NCBI RefSeq assembly: GCF_012933445.1
Contig: NZ_JABBNC010000027.1
Span: 78,984-142,983 of the forward strand
DNA: 64,000 nucleotides
Origin: Actinoplanes sp. TBRC 11911
GTDB lineage: Bacteria > Actinomycetota > Actinomycetes > Mycobacteriales > Micromonosporaceae
Reading direction: 5' to 3'
Below the pieces are notes generated by a model. It saw only the letters and a program-made list of their open reading frames with translations. It was not told the origin of the DNA and searched no databases. How positions within the stretch are numbered: the stretch's first letter is position 1; each line of letters starts with the position of its first letter. A program made the translations under genes and the position numbers. Positions 18,535 to 28,173 of the stretch are shown in pieces.

Positions 18535-19554
18535 TCAGCGCATACGGCGGCGGGTGTGCTTATCCCCCACAGTCGACGGCTGGAAGAGGATGTCTCGCTG
18601 ATTAAGGTTGACCCCTGGGGGGACGATCTCGTCGATCGCGTCGAGCACATCGTTAGGAAGCACGATGTCGACACCGGACAGCAGATCGGCCAGCTGTGCC
18701 GGCGTGCGCGGTCCGATGAGAACGGAGGTGACCGCGGGGTGAGACAGAACGAAGGCGAGAGCGAGGTGGGGCATGGTCATCCCAGCTTCGGCCGCTAACT
18801 TGGCGAGTTCTGCGACGGCCGCCGCTTTTGCCTGGTTTCCCGGCTCGGCCGGGTCGAACAGCGGTGTCGCCGGGCCTGCGTTGCGATGGCCTCGCGTAGG
18901 GTCGGCCCGGCCCGATAGCCAGCCGGAGCCCAGCGGGCCGAATGTCAACACACCCATGCCGTAGCGGTGCGCGGTCGGCAGCGTCGTGCCTTCGATGCCG
19001 CGTAACAAGATGTTGTACGGCGGCTGCTCGGAGCGGATGCGACGGTAGTTACGCCGCTCGGCCAGCCATTGCGCTTCGACGATCTGCTCCGGATGAAATA
19101 AGGACGAGCCGATGGCACGCACCTTCCCGGCCTGGATCAGATCCGATAGTGCGGAGAGCGTCTCGTCGAGGTCGGTGACCGGATCCCACCGATGCATCTG
19201 ATATAGATCGATGTAGTCAGTACCCAGTCGGCGCAGGCTGCCCTCTACCGCCTGCATGATCCACCGGCGGGATCCACCGCGACTGTTGCCGTCCGTGCCC
19301 ATCGGCATCGAAAACTTGGTGGCGAGGATGACCTCGGCACGCCGTCCTTTGATCGCCTTCCCGACGATCGTCTCACTCTCGCCAGCGGAGTAGACATCCG
19401 CGGTATCGATCACGTTGATGCCGGCATCCAACGCTGTGTGGATCATGTTGACCGATTCATCGTGATCAGAGTTGCCCATCGAGCCGAGCATCATCGTGCC
19501 GAGGGCGAACTCGCTCACTGACATGCCCGTGCCGCCGAGGATTCTGTGTTTCAT
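18535..19554 (-). CDS. Aldo/keto reductase
   Basis: The product is 339 residues with the AKR barrel. Catalytic tetrad residues are visible: Asp and Tyr in VIDTADVYSAGESE, Lys in ILATKF, His in LYQMHRWDP. NADPH-dependent reduction of a carbonyl compound is expected; the substrate is unknown. ATG at 19554 has GGAGA six bases upstream and is preferred to a start at 19590. It is divergent from the XRE regulator, whose coding start is 142 bases away. Confidence 0.9.
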   Translation of the reverse strand: MKHRILGGTGMSVSEFALGTMMLGSMGNSDHDESVNMIHTALDAGINVIDTADVYSAGESETIVGKAIKGRRAEVILATKFSMPMGTDGNSRGGSRRWIMQAVEGSLRRLGTDYIDLYQMHRWDPVTDLDETLSALSDLIQAGKVRAIGSSLFHPEQIVEAQWLAERRNYRRIRSEQPPYNILLRGIEGTTLPTAHRYGMGVLTFGPLGSGWLSGRADPTRGHRNAGPATPLFDPAEPGNQAKAAAVAELAKLAAEAGMTMPHLALAFVLSHPAVTSVLIGPRTPAQLADLLSGVDIVLPNDVLDAIDEIVPPGVNLNQRDILFQPSTVGDKHTRRRMR

Positions 19555-19695
19555 GGTGTCTCCACTGGTGTCTTGGCTTCGTTCAGTCAATCACCGGAAC
19601 AGGTCGGTGCGCCTGTGCGTGAGAGGCACCAACGGACCCCCTCTGAGTGGTCTGGCAGGGCGGCCCGCGCAGCCGGGCGACATACGCTGGCGGTC

Positions 19696-20544
19696 ATGAG
19701 CGAGAGCAATACGGAGCTTCGGAGCTTCCTGCGTACGCGACGGGCCAGGCTGGCGCCTGCACAGGTGGGCCTCGCCACGCAGCAAGGCATCCGCAGAGTG
19801 CCGGGGTTACGCCGGGAGGAAGTCGCCCGCCTCGCCGGTGTGAGCACGGACTACTACATTCGCCTGGAGCGCGGCCGGAGGCTCAACGTGTCGGAGTCGG
19901 TGCTGGAGTCGCTAGCTCGCGCGCTGCGACTCGACGAGACCGAACGCACCCACCTCTTCGCCCTGGCGACGGTCAAACGGTCCGGCTACCGACCGATGCC
20001 AGTGCAGCACGTGCGACGCGGCCTGTTGCAGACTCTCAACGCACTGACCGACGTACCTGCACTGGTGATCGGCCGCCGCTGCGACGTGCTAGCCAGCAAC
20101 GCACTCGCCCGCAATCTCTATACCGACTTCGATTCGCTGCCGTTGGGCGAACGCAATCTGGTCCGGTTCCTCTTTCTCCATGATGCCGCACGGGACCTCT
20201 ACGTCGACTGGCAAGAAGCTGCGCGCGACGCCGTTGCAGGCCTGCAGCTCTACGCTGGCCGCAATCCGAACGACCGTCATCTCGCGAAACTTGTCGAAGA
20301 ATTGTCGGCACGGGACGCGAATTTCCGCCGCTGGTGGGCCAGCAATGACGTACACCAGCACACCCACGGAGCGTACCGTCTTCGCCACCCGGCCATCGGT
20401 GCGCTGACCCTCCACTATGAGACACTCGCGAACACCGCCGAGCCGGAACAGTTCATCGGGCTCTACACCGCCGAGCCGGGCTCTTCCTCGGAACAGGCGT
20501 TGCGCCGTCTCGCGAGTTGTACAACCACGCCGTCAAGGATCTAA
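19696..20544 (+). CDS. XRE-type HTH regulator with MmyB-like ligand domain
   Basis: The product is 282 residues. The N-terminal HTH contains RVPGLRREEVARLAGVSTDYYIRLERGR, the signature of a large actinobacterial family. The C-terminal MmyB-like PAS-type domain shows DVPALVIGRRCDVLASNALA and a late RRWWASNDVHQHTHG block. It probably represses the divergent aldo/keto reductase until a ligand binds. ATG at 19696 has a poor ribosome site; leaderless translation is possible. Confidence 0.88.
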   Translation: MSESNTELRSFLRTRRARLAPAQVGLATQQGIRRVPGLRREEVARLAGVSTDYYIRLERGRRLNVSESVLESLARALRLDETERTHLFALATVKRSGYRPMPVQHVRRGLLQTLNALTDVPALVIGRRCDVLASNALARNLYTDFDSLPLGERNLVRFLFLHDAARDLYVDWQEAARDAVAGLQLYAGRNPNDRHLAKLVEELSARDANFRRWWASNDVHQHTHGAYRLRHPAIGALTLHYETLANTAEPEQFIGLYTAEPGSSSEQALRRLASCTTTPSRI

Positions 20545-20574
20545 CCGGCGTGACCCCAGGGAGAACTGTCCCGG

Positions 20575-21060
20575 CTATGTGCTGACCTTAGCGGGCCGAC
20601 CTCCCGCCCCGCTCTGTAGCGCGAGCACCCGTGCTCGAGCCGTGGCCGGCGCGGGAACCCTGTACCCATAGGTACTTCGAAAAGTGGGAAGCGGACCACT
20701 GTCCAGCCCGCGCCACTTTCCCGCTGCAAAAGTGATGTGAAGTATTTCTTCCGCGTCGTGCTCGACCTCCGGTTGTGGAAGATGGCCCCTCGTCGCGCGG
20801 TAGAACCACTGGTATAGGTCTACCGAAGCGAAGAGAGCGTCGTGCGGAGGCTTGGGAACGGCGGCAGATCCGTGTCTGCTAGTAACGCCAAGATTGTTCA
20901 GGTCGTCGAGGTACTGGCGGTAGGCCCGAAAGGCAAACCGCAACTGCTCGGCTGTATAGGCTGACACGCAGGCTTCCTTCGGGTTGCGACATCCAGTGGG
21001 TTTCGCAGGGTCACCGAGGTAGCAGATGTCATCGGCAGGCGACGGATGGATCGTCCTCAT
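20575..21060 (-). CDS. Hypothetical protein downstream of a dyad promoter
   Basis: The 161-residue product is not recognised. It has a Cys pair in YLGDPAKPTGCRNPKEACVSAY, then a helical AEQLRFAFRAYRQYLDDLNNLG segment and a low-complexity basic tail. The promoter of site 4 puts its -10 (TAACTT) ten bases before the ATG, so a leaderless transcript starting at this ORF is plausible. That placement is the main reason to call it. The tail may be eroded sequence. The gene is convergent with the XRE regulator, with only 30 bases between. Confidence 0.5.
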   Translation of the reverse strand: MRTIHPSPADDICYLGDPAKPTGCRNPKEACVSAYTAEQLRFAFRAYRQYLDDLNNLGVTSRHGSAAVPKPPHDALFASVDLYQWFYRATRGHLPQPEVEHDAEEILHITFAAGKWRGLDSGPLPTFRSTYGYRVPAPATARARVLALQSGAGGRPAKVST

Positions 21061-21080
21061 CCTGGTTGGAAAGTTATCTT

Positions 21081-21104
21081 CTGGCTACCTGTCTATCAAG
21101 CCAG
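21081..21104 (-). promoter_or_regulatory. CTGACT-type dyad operator with overlapping promoter (site 4)
   Basis: CTGGCTAC-N8-CAAGCCAG. The minus strand carries TTGATA, 17 bases, TAACTT, then ATG ten bases on. It serves the hypothetical gene ending at 20575. Confidence 0.65.
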
Positions 21105-21553
21105 ATGGTGAGTGATCCTGATCATCCGCTAATCAGTCGCATAACGAAGCGCTTGCACACCGCGCGGTGCGCCTGCTGACCGCGGACGCAAGTTGAGTTC
21201 GCGGACGTCTCCTCAGGTAGCGGTAGTGGCCGCAGCAGGTCGTCGCAGGGCGGTCATGAGTGCTGACCTATGCAAACCGGACGGACTGCGGGCTTGTTTC
21301 GTCGCGTTGCCCCGCGGAGATGACGCTGCGATGACTGGTGTCGTCACGCCATCGACGACGTCCGACGCGCGCTCTGCTCGCCCGGGGCACGAATGTATCG
21401 CCGTCGCGGTGTGGCAAACCGGAGTGACTCCGAGTCCTATGTGCGGTAAGCGGTACGTCCGGGTTAGATCAGCCAAGGAAGGACGATCTGGCCGGCCTCG
21501 TCGCCTTCATCGACCCGACAGTCAACTTCGATGGTCTCGCCGCCGCCGGCAGT

Positions 21554-21588
21554 TCCCGGGTCGGCGAACGAAGCATGCCGACCCGGGA
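21554..21588. terminator. Strong hairpin between 21.1 and 21.8 kb
   Basis: Twelve-base perfect arms TCCCGGGTCGGC (21554-21565) and complement (21577-21588) with an 11-base loop. It lies about 250 bases past the LUD gene stop and may end that transcript. I recognise no gene in the rest of 21105-21833. Confidence 0.55.
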
Positions 21589-21833
21589 GTCCGTTCCGGG
21601 CTATTCCACCGAACGACTAAGTTCGGCAGCTCATAGCGTGACACTGGGCGGAGATATTTGATGCTGGTGGTGCGTGCGGCAGACGAAGCCTGAGCCTCGG
21701 CCCATCTCGGAGCGACCGCAGTGCCGCCACCGCGCGGGCCGGCCGAGTGGTCACCCTCCGTCGGTGTCATCACGCGTCATCTTGGTGCTGTGGGCCGAGG
21801 ATTGGCGCGTCCGTAGGACAGCCGCGTAGCGTT

Positions 21834-22460
21834 TCAGAACCCGATGTGCCGGCGAATCAGGACGATGTGGATTCGGCCGGGCTGCTCGCGGTGGATCTCA
21901 AGGATCTTGCCGACGAAGCTATGAACCCCGTACGCGTCCATGACCCGCGCGTCTTCGCGTGGCAAGCTGTGCTCGTAGATTCGCTCACGTGCGGCTTCGA
22001 GCGTGGGCACGATCTTCTGTGCACCGGCGACGAAGATTACGTTGGCTGCGCCCCAGGCATAAGAGGCATGCTGACTGCCAGACATCGAGGCAATCAAGAG
22101 GGCTCCATCTTGGGTGATCGCGTGCACACTCCCGAGCGCGAAATCGGCGTGGCCGCTGATGCCCTTCATCTGCTGTGCCTGCGTTGCGGGGTCTAAACGA
22201 GCCATCTCGGCACGCGCCGAGACGTAGGGACCGCCGCTGTCGATTGCATCGACGATCCCTGTTTCGCCGAGCGTGACAGAGGAGTTCGTCATCACGGACG
22301 CCCCGTGCGGGATCCGAGCGAGAACGACGTCGCGCGCAGAGTCAGGACTGTCGACAACCTCGACGCTGAATCCGCTCTGCTCGAGGGCCTCCACGGTTTT
22401 CGTGAGTGTCTGGTCATCGGGCAAGGTCGCAAAGCGTTCTGATTGCTGCGCTGAAGTCAT
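21834..22460 (-). CDS. LUD-domain protein (LutC/YkgG-like)
   Basis: The product is 208 residues. The LUD domain is recognisable from ASVMTNSSVTLGETGIVDAI, then GSVHAITQDGALLIASMSGSQ and IFVAGAQKIVPTLEAARERI. In the lactate-utilisation operon LutC works with LutA and LutB in lactate oxidation, but those partners are absent here, so a stand-alone role is likely. The length fits solo LUD proteins. ATG at 22460 has GAAGG upstream. Two CTTGACA palindromes sit in the promoter region. Confidence 0.82.
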   Translation of the reverse strand: MTSAQQSERFATLPDDQTLTKTVEALEQSGFSVEVVDSPDSARDVVLARIPHGASVMTNSSVTLGETGIVDAIDSGGPYVSARAEMARLDPATQAQQMKGISGHADFALGSVHAITQDGALLIASMSGSQHASYAWGAANVIFVAGAQKIVPTLEAARERIYEHSLPREDARVMDAYGVHSFVGKILEIHREQPGRIHIVLIRRHIGF

Positions 22461-22543
22461 GGCTTACCTTCTTCATAACGAAACGCGCGATCGGGCTGAA
22501 GTCCGTCCCGATGAGGACTGCACCGAGCGGGCGCTTCCTGGTC

Positions 22544-22601
22544 CTTGACAGCTGTCAAGTCGGTCGATCACCAGATTACGTCTGACTTGACAAATGTCAA
22601 G
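22544..22601 (-). promoter_or_regulatory. Two 16-base palindromes upstream of the LUD gene
   Basis: CTTGACA-GC-TGTCAAG (22544-22559) and CTTGACA-AA-TGTCAAG (22586-22601) are perfect dyads. The same element occurs twice in front of the cupin pseudogene at 24.6 kb. The intervening TetR gene is the obvious candidate binder. I see no gene in 22602-23117. Confidence 0.7.
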
Positions 22602-23117
22602 TATGCATTGTTGTCTTCACAAGCACTCTCGCTCACAGCCCGCAGCACGCAGGTGCGACGCAACCCCGACCCCGTGTGGCCACGCGCCGACCATCCACTT
22701 CGACGCCAACACGATGGAACTCGGCATCGAGCGCCCGCCGGCGGATGCCGTGACAGCAGGCGTGATCCCCGTCGTCGCCTTTCAGCATTATCGGCGCCCG
22801 CCGTTCCCACTTCTGATCCGGCAGCTCAGGCGCCGCAACACAACAACATCGACCTACGTATCCGTCAGGATGCGCTCTAGCACGAGGGGTCCGGCAGTTG
22901 ACCGGTGGTCGTCGCTCCGGCCGCAGGAAACACGGATCCCGCTGCGCGCTTGCCTGGCTCGGAGCTGGTCGGCTGAGGTTCCAATCGCCGGTACAGCCGT
23001 CTCGCCCGGATATGTGGACAAATCCCTGTCGGAGGTGTGTCGCCTCGGTTGCCAGCCGGCTCCGGTCAGCAGTCAGGGGCGGCTCCGCGTCCCGGTAGAC
23101 GCTGCCGGCCGACGGAC

Positions 23118-23750
23118 CTACACTGCGGCGCCGGTTGTCCGTGGTAGCAGCCCGTCTAGGAGCAGACGAGCCATCAGCTCCGCCCGCTCGCTACGTCCAG
23201 GCGTCGAGGAAATTCCCAACCGTCGCACAAGCGGATCGTGGGTCAATGCCAACGCAGACCCATTGATCGCGGCGAACACCACCTCGAGTGGTGCGTCCGG
23301 CATCTGGCGCGCCACCATAAGCCGCCTGAGGATAGGTTCCAGAACGGTAAAGAAGGGCTGAATGTACAGCACATTTATATAGTCCAGGCGATCCGACTCA
23401 CGTGCCGACTCATCCGCGATGATCCGGTTCACCTCCGGTACCTTGCTTGCATGACGAAAGAGTTCGAACACAATACCGCGCAGGAGCTGGTCGTCCGGCA
23501 ACGACTTATCGGCCGCCCAAACCAAATCATCACGAAGAGAAGTCATTGCGGCGTCCACCACCGCCCGCCAAAACTTGCCCTTGGAGCCAAACCGAACATT
23601 GATAAAGTTATGGCTCACGCCAAGCCGCCTGGCCAGCACCCGCACCGACGCACCCTCGTAACCCAACTCGGCGAAAGCCTCGAGGCCGCGCTTCAAGATA
23701 TCTGCCTCAGACAGGGTGATCGGAGCGTTACGCTCCCCAGGGGTTGCCAC
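23118..23750 (-). CDS. TetR-family transcriptional regulator
   Basis: The product is 210 residues. The HTH reads ADILKRGLEAFAELGYEGASVRVLARRLGVSHNFINVRFGSKGKFW; the C-terminal domain (TetR_C-like, with PFFTVLEPILRRLMVARQ) is helical. GTG at 23750 follows CAATACT, so a short leader or leaderless start is likely. It sits between two genes that share a CTTGACA-NN-TGTCAAG operator, the LUD gene and the cupin, and is probably their repressor. Confidence 0.88.
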   Translation of the reverse strand: MATPGERNAPITLSEADILKRGLEAFAELGYEGASVRVLARRLGVSHNFINVRFGSKGKFWRAVVDAAMTSLRDDLVWAADKSLPDDQLLRGIVFELFRHASKVPEVNRIIADESARESDRLDYINVLYIQPFFTVLEPILRRLMVARQMPDAPLEVVFAAINGSALALTHDPLVRRLGISSTPGRSERAELMARLLLDGLLPRTTGAAV

Positions 23751-24062
23751 CCGAGTATTGTTTCATCCCGCCCCGTCACATGCTCTTGGGTACTGCTTCA
23801 AGGCATCCGCTTCCACTCGACGCGTTTGGGACAGAGCGTCTTGGGTGAGCCCGAGGTGCGGCCGGTCGGTCCGTGTGGTGTATGCATCGCTCGCATCCGT
23901 CCTGACGTTCGACGGACCGTCGCGAACCCTCGAGCGCTCGAAACGTCGTGCGGCAGCCTTGGTACCGACATCGACTCCCCATAAGGTGAGCGCCTCAAGC
24001 GAAAGGCATCGGCTCGACACATAAGTTGATTCGCTGGAATCAGCTCAGCGCCAAGAACAGGA
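23751..24062. other. Intergenic stretch without a recognisable gene
   Basis: It holds the TetR promoter at its left side. Several overlapping short frames are open but none has a ribosome site or family features. Confidence 0.4.
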
Positions 24063-24576
24063 TTATGTTGCTTCCGGAACGTTGATCACCCCTGTCAACC
24101 GGACCATCTCTTCATACCTGGCGAGCTGGTCGTCGTCGACTTGCGACGGCGGCGCCTGGCCGTACTGGACCGGTTGGGCGTAGTCGGCGATGACCTGCTC
24201 GGGCCCAGGAGGAGTGAACATGAAGATCATCCTCGCTGCGTGGGCGCCCCTGTTTTTGAAACGATGGCGGATCCCCCGCGGAACGTGGATAAAGTCCCCG
24301 GCACGAGCGGTGAAGACGTGGTCACCGTCGAGAAACTCCAGTTCACCGTCAAGGATCCTCCTCCTCGGGGTGAACATGGGCTTGAGGACCACCACCGGCA
24401 GGCACCGTGGCCACGATGAAACCAAATCCACCGTTCGTCTGTGCCCCGGTCGCCTTAATGGTGTAGACGTCGCCCACCGCCCACACCGTTGGGCCCTGGC
24501 CAGACGGGACGTAGAGCGCGCCCCGCCTGTTCCACTGCGGGTCATTGGCAGGGAGTTGAGCCAATGAAAAAGTCAT
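24063..24576 (-). pseudogene. Cupin-domain protein, frameshifted
   Basis: The first frame from ATG 24576 gives MTFSLAQLPANDPQW and the metal-ligand block AHVHPEEED, then stops. The second frame continues with ILDGELEFLDGDHVFTARAG and FIHVPRGIRHRFKNRG, the rest of the same cupin barrel. Between GAGGAGGAG and ATCCTTGACGG a few codons are missing and the frame shifts by one. An intact gene would give roughly 165-170 residues, a quercetinase-like single-domain cupin. Decay or a sequence error are both possible. Two TetR-type palindromes sit upstream. Confidence 0.8.
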
Positions 24577-24642
24577 AGGGACGTCTCTCGATTCTACGGT
24601 GAGACATGTGGTACCAGCTGCCCTCGATCACGGAGATAGCGG

Positions 24643-24684
24643 CTTGACACTTGTCAACATATCTTCAATTTGACAGTTGTCAAG
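24643..24684 (-). promoter_or_regulatory. Two CTTGACA-type palindromes upstream of the cupin
   Basis: CTTGACA-CT-TGTCAAC (24643-24658) and TTTGACA-GT-TGTCAAG (24669-24684) match the pair at 22.5 kb. They lie about 70-110 bases upstream of the cupin start. Confidence 0.7.
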
Positions 24685-25130
24685 TCTCAGCGGTGTGGTC
24701 AGTCAAAGCTGGGTGGCCTGCCCCGTTCATGACCGACATCGGCGAGCAGGGATCTGGAGTGGACACAGGCGTGCAATGCCGCGAGGTGGCGGTCGCCGAC
24801 CTGACGGCGACCCGGTAGCGCACGTTCCGGTGCAGGTTCGTGGCGCACGTCGCCGCGGGCCCACGCGTAGCCGGTGGCAATGATCCAATCGTTCTTCACG
24901 CGGCGAGCGTCCACGAAACTGGAATTTCCATACGCTCCGGGTGCGGAGGTGAGACCTTCGCCGCGGTCCGGCAGAACCACCATCATCCAACGGTCAATGA
25001 TCATCATCACGGCCAGCCGACGCGCCCGTTGACACTCAACCCGAAGCGCTTCTCAGACAGGCTCTCCGGGTGTCGCCTACCTGTTGCCACACGTCATTGA
25101 CTCGTGAACGAGCTTCCGGCACTGCTGCGT
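24685..25130. other. Intergenic stretch, possible small decayed frame
   Basis: On the minus strand, a frame around 24.8-25.0 kb reads SSFVDARRVKNDWIIATGYAWARGD, which looks protein-like and faintly resembles a SnoaL-type fold. It has no clear start and no further support. Nothing else is seen. Confidence 0.25.
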
Positions 25131-26549
25131 CTAACTCGACATCGGCCGAATGTTGTGGTTCATGCGGAACATGTTGTGTGGGTCAAAGCGCTTCTTGATA
25201 CCAGCAAGCCGGTCATAACGCTCGGCGCCATATACGAGGCGCACCCCCTCAGACGTCGTCGCTTCGTCCTTGGAGAGAAAGTTCAGCGCGCGGCGACTGT
25301 CGACCACCCACGGCTCGAACGTGTCGACCATGCGCTCGAGCCAGCCCTGCAGCGCACCGGCCTGATCGGGCCCGCCCATCCCGAGACCGAACAGCACGAA
25401 CGGAAAGCCCCGGCTGGGCACCGCATTTGCAACCAAGGGTTCACGATCTAACGCGCCACCGAGAGCACGGATCTCGACCATCAACAGCGGGTTGTTCGTT
25501 CCCGGGCCGGCAAACTCCACCATGGCATCGACCGCCTCTGCGGAGAACTCCCTCATCGTGGAGGTGCGGTCGACGTACGGCAGCGGATCTGCCGGATCCA
25601 GGTGGATCAGCGGAGTCTCGGTGTACGGGCGTATCGCGATCATGTCGAGTACCGGGGGCGCGACCGCGCGGATCGGTGCAAGCAGTCGATCGCCGTCGGC
25701 GGCGGACCCCAGATGGGCAAACCTGACGTGCAGTACAAACGCGCCCTGCAGTGGCTGCGGCAGCTCCGGCAGACGTGGCAGGCGTAGCGCCGCGAACGAT
25801 GTCGTCGCCTGCTCCGGCAGCGTGGGTGCCCAGGTGCTCCAGGCGCTCAACACATCAGCCATCCGCTCACCAGCGAAGAACACCCCGCCGCCATAGAACT
25901 CTGAGATCGGAAACAGCCCGAACTCGATCGCCGTCACCACACCGAAATTGCCCTTGCCACCGCGCAACGCCCAGAACAGATCCGGATCCTCATCCGCGGT
26001 GACTCGTCGCAACTCTCCATCTGCGGTCACGACCTCGATCCGTGAAACGTGATCCGCCGCGTACCCGTGCGATCGGCCCAATACTGGACTCTGGCCACCG
26101 CCGAGGGTGTAGCCGATGACGCCGACCGTTGGAGACGAGCCGCTAATCGGGGCGAGGCCGTACTTAGCAGCCGCCGCGATCGCGGCGCCCCAGCGGACGC
26201 CGGGCTCGACCCGGGCAGTGCGAGTGTCCGGGTCGATCCAGACGCGTTGCATCCTGGAGGTGTTGATCAGAACAGCGTCGTGTGCGTTGTTGACTACCTG
26301 ATGCCCGGTTGCCCGTACGGCCACCGGCCGGTCGTGTTCGGCGGCGAACCGCACCACGGCCTGCACGTCGTCGGCGTTGGTGACGCCGACGACGACGGCC
26401 GGCTCGATCTTATTGTTCAGGTTGTACGAAGAGACCTCGGTCGCATACCCGTCGTCCCCGGGAAGCAGTACCGGCCCCTCGACTACCCGGCGCAGTCCAA
26501 CAACATCAAATCCTTCTACCGTCACGGCCCGGATCCCCGCTCTCAGCAC
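25131..26549 (-). CDS. FAD-linked oxidase, berberine-bridge type (copy 1)
   Basis: The product is up to 472 residues. It has a PCMH-type FAD domain with RATGHQVVNNAH, where the His normally carries FAD covalently, GVIGYTLGGGQSPVLGRSHG, and ALRGGKGNFGVVTAIEF. The BBE motif near the end reads YGAERYDRLAGIKKRFDPHNMFRMNHNI. The second covalent Cys seen in berberine-bridge enzyme is absent, so attachment is probably single. Substrate oxidation with O2 in a biosynthetic or catabolic step is expected. GTG at 26549 is the longest start; GTG at 26525 is also possible. A paralogue lies at 39298. Confidence 0.88.
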   Translation of the reverse strand: MLRAGIRAVTVEGFDVVGLRRVVEGPVLLPGDDGYATEVSSYNLNNKIEPAVVVGVTNADDVQAVVRFAAEHDRPVAVRATGHQVVNNAHDAVLINTSRMQRVWIDPDTRTARVEPGVRWGAAIAAAAKYGLAPISGSSPTVGVIGYTLGGGQSPVLGRSHGYAADHVSRIEVVTADGELRRVTADEDPDLFWALRGGKGNFGVVTAIEFGLFPISEFYGGGVFFAGERMADVLSAWSTWAPTLPEQATTSFAALRLPRLPELPQPLQGAFVLHVRFAHLGSAADGDRLLAPIRAVAPPVLDMIAIRPYTETPLIHLDPADPLPYVDRTSTMREFSAEAVDAMVEFAGPGTNNPLLMVEIRALGGALDREPLVANAVPSRGFPFVLFGLGMGGPDQAGALQGWLERMVDTFEPWVVDSRRALNFLSKDEATTSEGVRLVYGAERYDRLAGIKKRFDPHNMFRMNHNIRPMSS

Positions 26550-26600
26550 TTGGTCAATCCGATCGGCGACCGACGGTGATGCGGATCGCCGATCGTCGTC

Positions 26601-26624
26601 CTAACTATACTTATTAACGGTTAG
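26601..26624 (-). promoter_or_regulatory. CTGACT-type dyad operator (site 5, degenerate)
   Basis: CTAACTAT-N8-ACGGTTAG, about 50 bases upstream of the FAD oxidase start. The arms pair at six of eight positions. Confidence 0.45.
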
Positions 26625-27308
26625 GCCACGTCTGTCGTGGAGTCTTAAGTCACATCGAATGGCACATGTTGTCGTTACTCGGCACGCAAACTAGGCCTCG
26701 GCAATGTCGACAACACGAGGGACGGACTCTGCCGGATGGTCGATCCAGCCCGTCCGGGCTGACGATGACCATCCGTTACTTGAGGTACTCCCTGATGGTG
26801 GCGACGCCCGCGCCCTAGACACGGCGGTCCGCGTCCCAGCAAGCGATAGCTCTCGACCATCGGTCGATCAGCTGGGCTTGAACACGCGTTTCCCATTGTC
26901 ATGGCCATGCGTGGGGCGGCGGCTCGGTAACCCTGGTTGGACAGTTGATCGAGGTAGGTTCCCGGTCAGACCTCTCGTTGATCACGCGGCTCGTAGCCGA
27001 GGCCGGCGGCAACTGGAAGCGCGCAAAGATTCACTACGGCGCCTCGGAGTTTGTCGGCTACGGTGAGCTCGATTTAGCTCCCGACCGAAGTGGACCGGGG
27101 CCCTCCTGATCACCAGACTGCGGCGAATGCCGAAACGTTGCAGACCGGTCACGGTTCGTTGAGTGGCCCATCACCGACAATCGACTGATTCGCTGGGTAG
27201 GTCCAAGATCCCTCAATGTCCGTGTCTGACGCTTTCAGTCGGCTGACTGACGACAGTCCGGCTCACCGTGACATAGCCTCGATAGGTCATTCACAACGGA
27301 GGGTCACT
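26625..27308. other. Intergenic stretch with an unplaced protein-like fragment
   Basis: Around 26935-27108 a plus-strand frame reads LITRLVAEAGGNWKRAKIHYG and then GYGELDLAPDRSG before a stop. It has no start codon with ribosome site, so it is probably a gene remnant. The family is not recognised. The end of the stretch carries the SnoaL gene leader. Confidence 0.25.
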
Positions 27309-27731
27309 ATGGTAAACGCAAGGGTTCAATCGGACGACACCCGCGAACGCGCCGAAGAGTTCTTACATCTCCTCGGCGGGGATGACGTCGACCGTATCAA
27401 GGACCTCTTCGCTGAAAGCATCGACTGGTACGTACCGGGCGATACTGATCTGCCTTGGACCGGCCCACGGACCCGAGGCTCCGACGTGCCGGCTTTCTTT
27501 AAGACCATGAATTCGGCGTTTCGGCCTGGCCAAAGCGAATATGCCGTGGACCACATCATCGTGGAAGACGACGATGCAGTCGTCGTCGCCAAAGCCACAC
27601 ATACCTTCACACGTAGCGGCAAACGCTTCACTACGCCGCTGATCATGCTCCTGCGCGTCAAGGATTCGAAGATCGTTCGCCTTCACCTGTACGAGGACAC
27701 TTACCTGGTCTCCCGGTCGTTCTCGATCTGA
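27309..27731 (+). CDS. SnoaL-like/NTF2-fold protein
   Basis: The product is 140 residues. It has the cone-shaped NTF2/SnoaL fold pattern: RAEEFLHLLGGDDVDRIKDLF, then WYVPGDTDLPW, GPRTRGSDVPAFF and a C-terminal beta sheet ending RLHLYEDTYLVSRSF. The family includes polyketide cyclases, ketosteroid isomerases and limonene epoxide hydrolases; the active-site pair cannot be assigned by eye. ATG at 27309 has GGAGG six bases upstream. It stands alone on the plus strand. Confidence 0.82.
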   Translation: MVNARVQSDDTRERAEEFLHLLGGDDVDRIKDLFAESIDWYVPGDTDLPWTGPRTRGSDVPAFFKTMNSAFRPGQSEYAVDHIIVEDDDAVVVAKATHTFTRSGKRFTTPLIMLLRVKDSKIVRLHLYEDTYLVSRSFSI

Positions 27732-28173
27732 CGAGAGGCCATAGCAAACGCGCGCCCAGCGTTGCTTCTCGACTATGTAAGTTCCGACGGCGTCCCAAGG
27801 ACCCACGGGTGCGGCTGACACCGCCGCCCGCCTTCAAACCGGTGCGACGGCGTCATGCACACAAGCCGTTCGCTGACCGCCGTTTGCGTTTCTTATCGCA
27901 CCCCGGCGAGGTGCCGGTATCCGCTTCCGGTCGACATCGCCGCCGCATGCCCGACGGGTAATCCTGATCCCGCCGTCGGCATCTGCTGATCATCAATCCT
28001 CTCCGGTGCCGGCGCGGCTGCGAGACGACCTGACAGTCAACACGGCGTCCCGACGACGTGCCGCGTACTTCGGCCGGCACCGACTTCGGCGGCCTCATGG
28101 ACGAACCAGCAGTGGCTCAGGGGTCATGACGTGCCGATGCCGATGCCGTCATCAAGGGATGAAATGAGCTAGC
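27732..28173. other. Intergenic stretch without a recognisable gene
   Basis: Convergent spacer between the SnoaL-like gene and the alpha/beta hydrolase. I see no conserved protein and no strong hairpin. Confidence 0.4.

Noticed and set aside
21480..21655. Plus-strand frame DDLAGLVAFIDPTVNFDGL
   Set aside because: It reads like protein but has no start with a ribosome site and is crossed by a strong hairpin; not enough to call even a remnant.
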